Shown here: positions 8,550 to 16,654 of the stretch, piece after piece | Numbering within the stretch: the stretch's first letter is position 1 | How the letters are laid out: every line of letters starts with the position of its first letter | From: an uncultured Porphyromonadaceae bacterium | Lineage (GTDB): Bacteria; Bacteroidota; Bacteroidia; Bacteroidales; Muribaculaceae | DNA length: 34,243 nt | Direction: 5' to 3' | Assembly: GCA_947175605.1 (NCBI GenBank) | Contig: CAMWNH010000017.1 | Location: 1-34,243, forward strand | The notes under the pieces: generated by a model | What the model was told of the DNA's origin: nothing | Database searches by the model: none | The model's input: the letters and a program-made list of their open reading frames with translations, nothing else | Made by a program: the position numbers and the translations under genes

Positions 8550-9755
8550 ATGCGACAGATCATTACTCATTTCACAGATGACGATCTCTACAAGTTCACA
8601 ATGTGTTGTGCCGTGATCGATAACTTCCCGCGCACACAGGTGAAGTATGAATTCATCGATCGGGCGTCGAGGGTTTATCCGGCAGGATTTTCTGCGGAAC
8701 TCGAGCGCCAGATCGCTATGCTCGAGGAGCTTGTCATCACCGATGAGGAGATAGACTTCATGCGCCGGCGCTGTCCGTACATACCGGGCTGGTTCTATTC
8801 GTTTCTCAAGGGATTCAGATATGATCGCCGTTGGGTGCGAGTGTCGCAGGATGAGGTCGGACACCTGCATGTAGGGTTCGAGGGTAATTGGTCTGACACT
8901 ATTTTGCTTGAAGTGAAGGTCCTGGCAATTATATCCGAGCTCTATTACATAATGACCGGACAAGATGGGCTCATTGATTGTGAGGCCCATTATGCAAGGT
9001 CTTACGAGAAAGGCCGGGCTCTCCTTGAAGGGGGCTGCTCCTTCAGCGATATGGGCACGCGTCGGCGTGCGTCCTTCGCTGCGCAGGATGCCGCTGTCAG
9101 GGCCATGAAGGATGCTTCGGAGGCATACGCCGGGGCCCACGGCACCTTTGTCGGGACGAGCAATATTTACTTTGCCATGAAGTATGATCTGACTCCAATA
9201 GGCACTATGGCTCATGAACTTATGTGCGCTGTGGGAGGAATGTACGGTCCGCAGATGGCCAATCATCTGGTGATGAAGGCGTGGTCCGCAACTTATCGCG
9301 GAGCGCTGGGAACCTTCCTTTACGACACGTATGGATGGCGCATTTTCAGCCTCAATTTCTCCGAGGACTATGCCAATATGTTCAAGGGCCTAAGAGTGGA
9401 TAGCGGCGATAACCGTGAGCAACTGGCGCTTATCGAGGAAAAGTACCGCTCGCTGAATATCGACCCGCGCACCAAGCAGGTGGTTTTCAGCAATGCACTG
9501 GACACACAGAGGGCGATTGAACTTCAGCGTTATGCGGAAGGTCGCTGTTTGCCTTCATTCGGAATCGGAACGCATTTCACCAACGACTTCCCGGGTCTGA
9601 AGCCGCTTAATATTGTCATTAAGCTGGTTGCGGCAAAGATTACGGAATCATGGCCCTTCTACTGCGAGACATGCAAGCTTAGTGAGGACCACGGCAAGTA
9701 TTCCGGATCACCGGAGACCGTGGCCCGTTTCCGTGCGGCTCTGCATCTCGACTGA
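8550..9755 (+). CDS. pncB: Nicotinate phosphoribosyltransferase
   Basis: Makes nicotinate mononucleotide from nicotinate and PRPP, with ATP hydrolysis, in the Preiss-Handler NAD salvage pathway (cytoplasm). The 401-residue length is normal for the bacterial enzyme. It begins with the typical ITHFTDDDLYKFTM stretch and carries FSDMGTRRR (165-173), GTSNIYFAMKY (202-212), PIGTMAHE (216-223), whose His222 aligns with the autophosphorylated His, GLRVDSGD (280-287) and IGTHFTND near the C-terminus. It has its own promoter and stands alone between divergent and convergent neighbours. Its stop codon directly abuts that of surE on the other strand. Confidence 0.95.
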   Translation: MRQIITHFTDDDLYKFTMCCAVIDNFPRTQVKYEFIDRASRVYPAGFSAELERQIAMLEELVITDEEIDFMRRRCPYIPGWFYSFLKGFRYDRRWVRVSQDEVGHLHVGFEGNWSDTILLEVKVLAIISELYYIMTGQDGLIDCEAHYARSYEKGRALLEGGCSFSDMGTRRRASFAAQDAAVRAMKDASEAYAGAHGTFVGTSNIYFAMKYDLTPIGTMAHELMCAVGGMYGPQMANHLVMKAWSATYRGALGTFLYDTYGWRIFSLNFSEDYANMFKGLRVDSGDNREQLALIEEKYRSLNIDPRTKQVVFSNALDTQRAIELQRYAEGRCLPSFGIGTHFTNDFPGLKPLNIVIKLVAAKITESWPFYCETCKLSEDHGKYSGSPETVARFRAALHLD

Positions 9756-10523
9756 TCAACAGTCGAAACGTTTGCTCATGTCCTTTATCGCAGGAAGATA
9801 GCTCTGATCGGGGGTCACGGGTACTATACTGATGTACTTGTGTCCCAACCAGTATTCGTCGGTATCGGTAGCTTCCGGCTCCGTGTTCACGAAACGTCCC
9901 GTAAGCCAGTAGAAGGGATTGCCCGCGGGATCGAGATAGCGTTTGTATTCCTCGCTCCAGTGTCCTTTTGCCGCACGGCAAACGCGTATGCCTTCGGGCG
10001 TTATTTTGGCGGGAATATTCACGTTGAGGCATATTCCTTCGGGGAGCCCATGCTCCAGCACATCGCTCGCTATGCGGCTGACATAATCGATGGACAGCGA
10101 AAAATCGGCCCTTATCGAGTGGTGCAACAGCGAGAAACCTACGGATGGAATTCCCTCCATACAGCCTTCGAGCACGGCACCCATAGTGCCGGAATAGGTA
10201 ATTGCTGTGCCGGAGTTCGAACCATGGTTGATGCCGCTTAGAAGCAGGTCGGGCTTGCGGGGCACAATTGCATGAAGCGCGAGTTTCACGCAGTCTACAG
10301 GCGTACCGCTAACAGTGAAAACCCGAATGTTTTCGCGGCCTTCGAGTTCGCGTATGTGCAGCGGAGCACCTACTGTCAGGGCTGAGGATTGGCCCGAGTG
10401 AGGTTCGGCCGGGGCCACGATATAAATGTCGCCACCCATTGGTGCGATGCAATCTGCGAGCGCGTGTATGCCCGGAGCATTCACGCTGTCATCGTTCGTA
10501 ATCAGTATCAGAGGTCTTTCCAT
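9756..10523 (-). CDS. surE: 5'/3'-nucleotidase SurE
   Basis: A metal-dependent phosphatase of nucleoside monophosphates; 255 residues from the chosen start. SurE motifs are intact: LITNDDS (7-13, metal-binding Asp pair D11/D12), VAPAEPHSGQSSA (36-48, containing S43), VSGTPVDC (71-78) and LSGINHGSNSG (95-105, with N99 as metal ligand). An in-frame TTG at 10568 would add 15 residues, but it overlaps the TATCTTTG promoter box and the family begins right before the ITNDD strand, so the ATG at 10523 is used. Monocistronic, convergent with pncB with no bases between the two stop codons. Confidence 0.95.
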   Translation of the reverse strand: MERPLILITNDDSVNAPGIHALADCIAPMGGDIYIVAPAEPHSGQSSALTVGAPLHIRELEGRENIRVFTVSGTPVDCVKLALHAIVPRKPDLLLSGINHGSNSGTAITYSGTMGAVLEGCMEGIPSVGFSLLHHSIRADFSLSIDYVSRIASDVLEHGLPEGICLNVNIPAKITPEGIRVCRAAKGHWSEEYKRYLDPAGNPFYWLTGRFVNTEPEATDTDEYWLGHKYISIVPVTPDQSYLPAIKDMSKRFDC

Positions 10524-10565
10524 ATAATTCAAACGGCCGTGCGTCAATATAGTTTTCGGATAGGG

Positions 10566-10573
10566 CAAAGATA
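10566..10573 (-). promoter_or_regulatory. -7 box of the surE promoter
   Basis: TATCTTTG on the minus strand fits TAnnTTTG. The nearest TTTG upstream is 23 nt away, slightly beyond the usual 19-21. Predicted leader about 38 nt. Confidence 0.55.
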
Positions 10574-10675
10574 CAAAATTTTTTTCATCCCATGGTCAAA
10601 GGGTTTGAAGTGTAAAAATAATTGAAAATAGACTAATAAACATTATAGCATGCGTAGTTTGATGAATTATATTGC

Positions 10676-10683
10676 TATATTTG
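10676..10683 (+). promoter_or_regulatory. -7 box upstream of the NagB-like/PIG-L gene
   Basis: TATATTTG fits TAnnTTTG and lies 34 nt before the ATG at 10718. The only nearby TTTG (10658-10661) is 14 nt away, too close for a standard -33 box. Confidence 0.5.
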
Positions 10684-10717
10684 CAATACAGAATCAACAT
10701 TTACCTATACCCTAAAC

Positions 10718-12694
10718 ATGAAGAATAATCTTACTTCGTTGATCAAGCTCACACGAATTCCGGCGCGCTACTACAGGCCCGATACGGAAATTGAGCTTGC
10801 CGCAGTGACGCGCGAAGAAAAGGTGAATACCAAAATCTTCGAGAGTTCCTCCAAAGGTGCGGATTTCCTTGCATCCGAAATCGTTCGCTATATCAAGCGC
10901 TTCGTTTCGGAAAAGGGCAAGTGCGTCATAGCGCTTGGCTGCGGCCAGGGCACGCATCCCGCTTATGCATCCCTCATCCGGATGTATCGCGAGGGACTGG
11001 TGGATTTCAAGAATGTAATCATATACAATATCAGTGAGTTCTTCCCTCTGCAGAAGGACGGTCCCTCCACGATGAAGCGTCTCCGCGAGGTGCTCATCGA
11101 CCATATTGACATTACCGAGGAGAACGTACGTACGATCGACCCGCAGATCACCAAGGAAACGATGTACGACTACTGTCAGGCTTACGATGAATCCATCGAA
11201 GCCGAGGGCGGCCTTGACCTTGTGGTTTGTGAGATAGGCCATAACGGCACTCTTGCTTTCAATGAGCCCGGTTCGTCGTTCAGCAGTCAGTTCCGTCTGG
11301 TGCTTGTGGGCAATGAAATGCGTCATGCCGTGGCATCGCAGTACAAGGTTGCGGATGTGCCCTCGACTGCGATCACCATCGGCATCGACAATATTCTCCG
11401 TTCGCGCCGTGTGCTCACAATGGCATGGGGTGAATCTTCATCGTCCACGGTGGCCAAGATCGTGGAAGGTCCGCGAACCGTGGCCGTGCCCGGATCGGCT
11501 CTGCAGGGCCATCGCCACGTGAAGCTTGTCACTGACCTTGGCGGCGCTGAAGAGCTCACTCGCATTAGCCGCCCTTGGATCGTGACTTCCTGTGACTGGG
11601 ACGACAAACTCATTCGTCGAGCTATCGTATGGCTCTGCGAACGCACAGGCAAGCCTATCCTCAAGCTCACGGACAAGGACTACAACGATGCCGGTTTGGG
11701 CGAGCTGCTGGCTCTTTACGGCTCGGCTTACAATGTGAACATCAAGGTCTTCAATGAGCTACAGCACACGATTACGGGTTGGCCCGGTGGCAAGCCCAAT
11801 GCCGATGACTCATCGCGACCTGAACGTGCCACGCCCTTCCCCAAGCGCGTGATAGTTTTCTCGCCTCATCCCGACGACGATGTAATCTCCATGGGTGGCA
11901 CGTTGAAGCGCCTGGTAGATCAGGGTCATGACGTGCATGTGGCTTACGAAACGTCGGGCAATATTGCCGTGGGCGACGAAGATATGATGCGCTACTTCCT
12001 GATGATGAACAAGATCGCTCCGATCTTCCATTTCGACACGGACGGATATAAGAAGATTTCGCATGAAGTCGCCGACTTCGTGGACCAGAAAAAGGCCGGG
12101 GATGTGGATACAGCCGATATACGCGAAATCAAGACAATGATTCGTCAGGCCGAGGCTACAATCGCATGCCACTACATCGGTGTGAAAAGCGACCACATTC
12201 ATTTCCTGCGCCTGCCATTCTACGAGACCGGTACAATCAAGAAAGGCGACCTCTCGCAGCGCGATGTCGACATTGTCAAGAAACTGCTCGAGGATGTGAA
12301 GCCTCATCAGATATTCGTGGCAGGCGACCTTGCCGACCCTCACGGAACTCACAAGATTTGCACGGACGCAGTCCTTGCAGCTATCGACGAACTCAAGCAC
12401 GAAGAATGGATGAAGGATTGCCGCGTGTGGATGTATCGCGGAGCATGGGCCGAGTGGGAAATCGACCATATTGAAATGGCTGTGCCCATCAGCCCGGAGG
12501 AACTTCGATTCAAGCGCAACAGTATCCTGAAGCATCAGAGCCAGATGGAGAATGCCCCCTTCCTGGGCGACGATGACCGTCTGTTCTGGCAGCGTGCCGA
12601 GGAACGCAACCGTGCCACAGCCAAGTTGTATGAGCATCTGGGTCTGGCATCATATGAGGCCATCGAGGCATTCGTGCAGTATCATCCAATCTGA
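10718..12694 (+). CDS. NagB-like domain fused to a PIG-L/LmbE deacetylase
   Basis: A 658-residue cytoplasmic fusion. Residues about 35-290 align with glucosamine-6-phosphate deaminase (NagB) over the stretches VIALGCGQGTHP (70-81), VDFKNVIIYNISEF (95-108) and IGHNGTLAFNEPGSS (173-187). Residues about 375-590 are a PIG-L (LmbE-like) zinc deacetylase with the HPDDD motif (384-388) and a late DPHGTHK segment that can supply the last His ligand. Compared with E. coli NagB from memory, D72 is S106, D141 is N176 and H143 is T178, while E148 is kept as E183, so the deaminase activity is doubtful although such proteins are commonly annotated as deaminases. The deacetylase motif looks functional. A role in amino-sugar metabolism or sensing is plausible; the exact substrate is unknown. 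It is the sole gene of its unit, ended by a strong hairpin. Confidence 0.85.
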   Translation: MKNNLTSLIKLTRIPARYYRPDTEIELAAVTREEKVNTKIFESSSKGADFLASEIVRYIKRFVSEKGKCVIALGCGQGTHPAYASLIRMYREGLVDFKNVIIYNISEFFPLQKDGPSTMKRLREVLIDHIDITEENVRTIDPQITKETMYDYCQAYDESIEAEGGLDLVVCEIGHNGTLAFNEPGSSFSSQFRLVLVGNEMRHAVASQYKVADVPSTAITIGIDNILRSRRVLTMAWGESSSSTVAKIVEGPRTVAVPGSALQGHRHVKLVTDLGGAEELTRISRPWIVTSCDWDDKLIRRAIVWLCERTGKPILKLTDKDYNDAGLGELLALYGSAYNVNIKVFNELQHTITGWPGGKPNADDSSRPERATPFPKRVIVFSPHPDDDVISMGGTLKRLVDQGHDVHVAYETSGNIAVGDEDMMRYFLMMNKIAPIFHFDTDGYKKISHEVADFVDQKKAGDVDTADIREIKTMIRQAEATIACHYIGVKSDHIHFLRLPFYETGTIKKGDLSQRDVDIVKKLLEDVKPHQIFVAGDLADPHGTHKICTDAVLAAIDELKHEEWMKDCRVWMYRGAWAEWEIDHIEMAVPISPEELRFKRNSILKHQSQMENAPFLGDDDRLFWQRAEERNRATAKLYEHLGLASYEAIEAFVQYHPI

Positions 12695-12740
12695 TAAAGT
12701 TGTAATACATAAGTTTCAAAAGCGTCCCAATCGGGAATAA

Positions 12741-12774
12741 AAATAGGCTATGCCGCTCGCGGCATAGCCTATTT
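12741..12774. terminator. Bidirectional hairpin terminator between two convergent genes
   Basis: A perfect 16-base inverted repeat (12741-12756 and 12759-12774) around a TC centre. The A-rich stretch on its left gives a T run for minus-strand transcripts, and ATTTAATT follows on the right. It can stop both the NagB-like/PIG-L and the amylase transcripts. Confidence 0.85.
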
Positions 12775-12791
12775 AATTACAGGATAGATTC

Positions 12792-14225
12792 TTACATGAG
12801 CACTGCAGTGCCGAGGGCGGGAAGTTTGCCTTCGATGAATCCGTTTTTGCTCTTGAACGATGCGCCGCTCACGCCGTCGGTGTATGTACCGTCGGGAAGC
12901 GTGGTTTCCATCTTGAATTTTTGTTCCTTATCGGAGAAGTTGACGAGCACGGCACCCTTCTCGCCACGGGCTACCTGGGCCACGGTGTTGTTTTTGGAGA
13001 AGAAGATATGCTCGGGTTCGCCGGACATGGCACGCTTGAATTTATTGACGGCCACTACTTCGGGCGCGAAGAATTCGTCGTTGCCTCGGGCGCCGATGCG
13101 ATTGTTGCCCCAGTAGTTCTGACGGGTGCTTCCGGCCGGACGGCTGAAGAAGAGGGGACGTCCGTTCTGACGGGCTGCGAGGAAGGCCCACGCGGCACGG
13201 ATCTGATCGTCGGTGAGACCGGCGCTCTCGTGGGCGTTGGCGTATGTGTCGTGGCTTTCCACCCATGTCACAAGATGGTCGGGAGCTTCATGATACCAGT
13301 CGAGGAGGCCTTCGCTGAACTCGCCCTTGGCGAGGGCGTCGCGGAGAACATGGCCGTAAGTGCTTGCCGTCATGTCCATGTATTCGGCGTACTCGCTTTC
13401 AGGAACACCCTTGTCCTGAAGGACTTCACCATAAATGAAAAGGCTGTCGGGCATGAGGAGCGAGAGGCCCTTTACGGCTTCGCGGCCTGTGGCGACATCC
13501 CAGAAATTATTGGTCCAGCCATTGGCGGCTACTTTGGGATCAAGGGGATCGGAATGGACGCCGATGTGTTTGGCCGTGTCGTAGCGGAAACCGCGTGCGC
13601 CAAGGTTGATAAGGTCATTGACATACTGGAGATAATAGTACTGGAAATCAGGGTTCTCCGTGTTCACGTCAGGCAGTCCTCCCATCTGGCCGGTGGTGCA
13701 TTCCATGCGGTCGTCCCAATGAGTTATGGGTGTGAATCCGTTGGCGTGGAAGAGGTTTTCGTGGCCGCCGACCGCGTTGTCGAGACCGGGGAGCACGGCA
13801 GTGTGGTCAATGGCCGTGTGGTTGGGGAGGACGTCGACAATCACCTTTACGCCATACTTGTAGGCGCTGTCGCACATGGCTTTGAAGTCATCGCGGTCGC
13901 CCAGCATATAGTTGCCGATTTTCCAATCCGTGGGCTGATAGTAGTAGTACCATTTGCCCTGCACGCTGTCGCCGGGTTCGCTGAAGAGAGCCATACCGCC
14001 GCCGTCGCCGACGAAACAGGTCTGTACGGGTGATGTCTGCACGAATGCATAGCCGGCCTCGGCGATCTTGCCCATATTGGCGGCAATGGTGTCGAGGCTC
14101 CATGACCAGGCATGGAGTATAACGTCGTCTTCGGTAGAAGCCTTAGCCGGAGCTTTGGCCATGGCGCTTGAAGCAGTCATAAGGCCGAGAGCAGCCCCTG
14201 CAAGAATAAGTTTCTTGAGTTTCAT
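12792..14225 (-). CDS. Secreted alpha-amylase (glycoside hydrolase family 13)
   Basis: A 477-residue enzyme that should hydrolyse alpha-1,4-glucans outside the cytoplasm. A signal peptide covers about residues 1-23 (MKLKK, hydrophobic stretch, AMA). The four conserved GH13 regions are present: DVLPNH (131-136), GFRYDTAKH (212-220, nucleophile D216), YGEVLQ (265-270, acid/base E267) and WVESHD (321-326, D326). A C-terminal beta domain (about 400-477) follows the catalytic barrel. No lipobox is seen, so it is predicted periplasmic or exported rather than a lipoprotein. No SusC/SusD genes lie beside it, so it is not in a typical starch utilisation locus. Glucose released from its products could enter metabolism through a sugar kinase such as the ROK gene further right. 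Single-gene unit with its own promoter. Confidence 0.93.
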   Translation of the reverse strand: MKLKKLILAGAALGLMTASSAMAKAPAKASTEDDVILHAWSWSLDTIAANMGKIAEAGYAFVQTSPVQTCFVGDGGGMALFSEPGDSVQGKWYYYYQPTDWKIGNYMLGDRDDFKAMCDSAYKYGVKVIVDVLPNHTAIDHTAVLPGLDNAVGGHENLFHANGFTPITHWDDRMECTTGQMGGLPDVNTENPDFQYYYLQYVNDLINLGARGFRYDTAKHIGVHSDPLDPKVAANGWTNNFWDVATGREAVKGLSLLMPDSLFIYGEVLQDKGVPESEYAEYMDMTASTYGHVLRDALAKGEFSEGLLDWYHEAPDHLVTWVESHDTYANAHESAGLTDDQIRAAWAFLAARQNGRPLFFSRPAGSTRQNYWGNNRIGARGNDEFFAPEVVAVNKFKRAMSGEPEHIFFSKNNTVAQVARGEKGAVLVNFSDKEQKFKMETTLPDGTYTDGVSGASFKSKNGFIEGKLPALGTAVLM

Positions 14226-14271
14226 GGTGGTTTTATGTTCTAAAGTTTATTGAAGTTTCATGTTGGTTCGG

Positions 14272-14303
14272 TAAAATTACGTAGAAAATCCGATGTGTGC
14301 AAA
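14272..14303 (-). promoter_or_regulatory. Promoter of the alpha-amylase gene
   Basis: On the minus strand TTTG (14303-14300), a 20-nt spacer and TAATTTTA (14279-14272) match the Bacteroidetes consensus except for the last base. Predicted leader about 40 nt. Confidence 0.6.
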
Positions 14304-14394
14304 TTCTTGGCGGAGAATGCTTCTCAGCATCGGGAACAAAGTGTTAAAACGTCCGAATCCGTTGAAATATCCTCGGGGTACGATAAAAATTGCG

Positions 14395-14402
14395 TAACTT
14401 TG
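14395..14402 (+). promoter_or_regulatory. -7 box just before the DAHP synthase gene
   Basis: TAACTTTG ends only 7 nt before the ATG at 14410, so a transcript from it would be leaderless or nearly so. No good -33 box is seen at the normal distance. Confidence 0.5.
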
Positions 14403-14409
14403 TCACGTC

Positions 14410-15495
14410 ATGAAAAATCTCGAATCCCTTTTCCCCGATATATTCCTTCCGGCAGATGCTCCGCTTGTGATTGCCGGTCCGTGCAGCGCGGAGAGCCGTG
14501 AGCAGACACTGTCCGTTGCGGAAGCCCTTGCCCGTGGCGGCGTGAAGATTTTCCGAGCCGGCGTGTGGAAGCCCCGCACACGTCCCGGAGGGTTCGAAGG
14601 GGCGGGGGAGGCGGCTCTTCCCTGGCTTCAGGAAGTGCGGGAACGCACCGGCATGCGGGTCATCACCGAAGTGGCTACTGCCGATCATCTCCATGCCGTG
14701 CTGGATGCAGGTCTCGACGCTGTCTGGCTGGGAGCACGCACGGCGGCCAATCCGTTTGCAGTTCAGGAGATCGCCGACGCCTTTGCATCGCTGCCTGAGG
14801 ATGAGCGCAAGCGTCTCGCCGTTCTCGTGAAGAATCCCGTGAGCCCGGATCTTGAGCTGTGGATCGGCGCTCTGCAGCGGCTGTATGGTGCGGGAGTGCG
14901 CCGCCTTGGAGCCATACACCGCGGATTCAGTTACTACTCTCATGGTCCCGGCTCATACCGCAATGCTCCTTACTGGGCTATTCCATTCGAGCTGCGCCGC
15001 CGTTTTCCAGAGTTGCCTCTGTTTTTCGATCCGAGCCATACGGGTGGCAGCCGTGAATTCATCGCTCCATTGAGCAGGGAGGCTCTGGACTTGGGCTTCG
15101 ACGGGTTGATAGTGGAAGTGCATTGCAATCCTGATGAAGCACTGTCGGATGCATCGCAGCAGCTCACGCCCGATGAATTTTTCGAGACCGTGGCAAAGCT
15201 GCGGCGCGGGGTGGAGGATCCGACCAAGGAATCTCTAAGGATTCTGCGTGAGGAAATTGATCTTCTGGATGCGCGACTGCTTGAACTGCTGGGACAGCGA
15301 ATGGACGTATCCCGTAGGATAGGTAAAGTAAAACAGGCAAGCGGCCTGTCCGTGGTGCAGCCCTCGCGCTATGCCCGTCTCATAAGCGAACGCACCGGTG
15401 CAGGCACAGTTCTGGGACTTTCGCCGGAGTTTGTGCGGCGCGTGTTTGCAGCAGTGCATGAAGAATCCGTGCGCCACCAACTCCCCGAGCGCTAA
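14410..15495 (+). CDS. Bifunctional DAHP synthase / chorismate mutase (type II)
   Basis: A 361-residue fusion for aromatic amino acid synthesis. The N-terminal domain (about 17-265) condenses phosphoenolpyruvate with erythrose 4-phosphate to DAHP, the first shikimate-pathway step. It shows VIAGPCSAES (20-29), FRAGVWKPRTRPGGFEG (48-64), KNPVSPDLELW (141-151), FDPSHTGG (206-213) and EVHCNPDEALSD (236-247). The C-terminal domain (about 273-361) is an AroQ-type chorismate mutase helical domain, with the LRILREEIDLLDARLLELL helix and a GKVK segment (305-308), converting chorismate to prephenate. This arrangement is known in Bacteroidetes, where the mutase domain can also serve in feedback control of the synthase. 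The start is fixed by the short distance to the core strand. Single gene with its own -7 box. Confidence 0.95.
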   Translation: MKNLESLFPDIFLPADAPLVIAGPCSAESREQTLSVAEALARGGVKIFRAGVWKPRTRPGGFEGAGEAALPWLQEVRERTGMRVITEVATADHLHAVLDAGLDAVWLGARTAANPFAVQEIADAFASLPEDERKRLAVLVKNPVSPDLELWIGALQRLYGAGVRRLGAIHRGFSYYSHGPGSYRNAPYWAIPFELRRRFPELPLFFDPSHTGGSREFIAPLSREALDLGFDGLIVEVHCNPDEALSDASQQLTPDEFFETVAKLRRGVEDPTKESLRILREEIDLLDARLLELLGQRMDVSRRIGKVKQASGLSVVQPSRYARLISERTGAGTVLGLSPEFVRRVFAAVHEESVRHQLPER

Positions 15496-15510
15496 ATCTA
15501 TCTCAAAATT

Positions 15511-15542
15511 CTTGTCGGATTGAATTATATTTGCTAACTTTG
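15511..15542 (+). promoter_or_regulatory. Promoter of the ROK kinase gene
   Basis: CTTG (15511-15514), a 20-nt spacer and TAACTTTG (15535-15542) fit the Bacteroidetes consensus. A second -7-like TATATTTG at 15526-15533 has no partner box. Predicted leader about 40 nt. Confidence 0.7.
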
Positions 15543-15587
15543 AACCATTGAATAAAAAATCACTAAATCATAAACCTAATACCAACA

Positions 15588-16544
15588 ATGAAACCCTACG
15601 TTCTTGGCATTGACATCGGCGGTACGAACACCGTCTTTGGTCTGGTCGATACCCGCGGTACGGTGATCGCCAGCGCTTCCATCAAAACCGCAAAACACGC
15701 AAACATCAACGACTATATAGATGAGCTCTACACCGAGGTGATGCGTCTCATCGAGGCAAACGATGCCGTTGACAAAGTACATGGTATAGGCATCGGTGCT
15801 CCCAACGCCAACTACTTTACCGGCACGATCGAGGACGGCGTAAACCTTCCCTGGCCTACGCCCATTCCTCTTGCAGAACTGGTGAGCGAAAAATTCGGTA
15901 TTCCCGTTGCCATCACCAACGACGCCAATGCCGCCGCTATCGGCGAGATGACTTACGGCGCTGCCCGCGGTCTGAAGGACTTCATTATGATCACACTTGG
16001 CACGGGCGTCGGTTCCGGTATCGTCATCAACGGTCAGGTCGTTTACGGCCATGACGGTTTTGCCGGCGAGCTGGGCCACATGATAGTGAAGCGCAACAAC
16101 GGCCGTCTCTGCGGCTGCGGTCGCACCGGTTGCCTTGAGGCATACTGCTCGGCCACGGGTGTTGCACGCACGGCCCGCGAATTCCTTGAAATCCGTACCG
16201 AGCCCTCCACGCTCCGCAATATTCCCATCGATCAGATTACTTCTAAGGATGTGTATGATGCAGCCATCAACGGCGACAAGCTTGCTAAGGATGTATTCGA
16301 CTATACGGGCAAGATCCTCGGTGAGGCGTTCTGCGATATGATGGTGTTCTCCTCTCCCGAGGCCTTCATCCTGTTCGGCGGTCTTGCAAAGAGCGGCGAG
16401 CTCCTGCTCAAGCCCCTGCGCACAGCCATGGAAATGAACATGATGGGCTGCTTCAAGGGCAAGGCAAAGGTGCTTCTGAGCGAGCTTAAGGAAGCTGATG
16501 CCGCTGTGCTCGGCGCTTCCGCTCTGGGCTGGGAAGCCAAGTAA
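15588..16544 (+). CDS. ROK-family sugar kinase, probable glucokinase
   Basis: A 318-residue cytoplasmic kinase that likely phosphorylates glucose (or a related hexose) with ATP. The phosphate-1 loop LGIDIGGTNT (6-15), catalytic ITNDANAAA (109-117, D112), phosphate-2 TLGTGVGSG (136-144) and the ROK zinc site are present: the region GELGHMIV (160-167, H164) with the CGCGRTGCLEAY cluster (175-186). There is no N-terminal DNA-binding domain, so it is an enzyme rather than a ROK repressor. Glucose specificity is inferred from overall similarity; N-acetylglucosamine or mannose kinases belong to the same family. It stands alone, with its own promoter and a hairpin terminator shared with ychF. Confidence 0.9.
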   Translation: MKPYVLGIDIGGTNTVFGLVDTRGTVIASASIKTAKHANINDYIDELYTEVMRLIEANDAVDKVHGIGIGAPNANYFTGTIEDGVNLPWPTPIPLAELVSEKFGIPVAITNDANAAAIGEMTYGAARGLKDFIMITLGTGVGSGIVINGQVVYGHDGFAGELGHMIVKRNNGRLCGCGRTGCLEAYCSATGVARTAREFLEIRTEPSTLRNIPIDQITSKDVYDAAINGDKLAKDVFDYTGKILGEAFCDMMVFSSPEAFILFGGLAKSGELLLKPLRTAMEMNMMGCFKGKAKVLLSELKEADAAVLGASALGWEAK

Positions 16545-16576
16545 GCCAAGCCTAAGCGCTCGACTATAGAAATATT

Positions 16577-16616
16577 AAACCGCCATCCGGCGCCTTGCGG
16601 CAATGGATGGCGGTTT
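16577..16616. terminator. Hairpin terminator between the ROK kinase gene and ychF
   Basis: A 12-base inverted repeat (16577-16588 pairs with 16605-16616) around a 16-nt GC-rich loop, followed by CTTTAT on the plus strand and by TTTAATATTT on the minus strand. It lies between convergent genes and probably works in both directions. Confidence 0.75.
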
Positions 16617-16654
16617 CTTTATGTGGTGATGCGGACGCAGGTGTCCGCGTGTGA

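Noticed and set aside
10524-10568. TTG start extending SurE by 15 codons
   Set aside because: It overlaps the -7 box, and the family starts just before the ITNDD motif.
11810-12637. Minus-strand open frame inside the PIG-L domain
   Set aside because: It covers the coding region of an intact zinc deacetylase domain and has no features of its own.
12921-14033. 370-codon open frame on the plus strand opposite the amylase gene
   Set aside because: Shadow of the GH13 gene, whose four catalytic motifs are on the minus strand. No promoter or family match for the antisense frame.
14226-14409. Possible small RNA or tRNA in the amylase/DAHP synthase gap
   Set aside because: Only two divergent promoter signals and a very small GAGAA/TTCTC hairpin are seen; no cloverleaf or CCA end.
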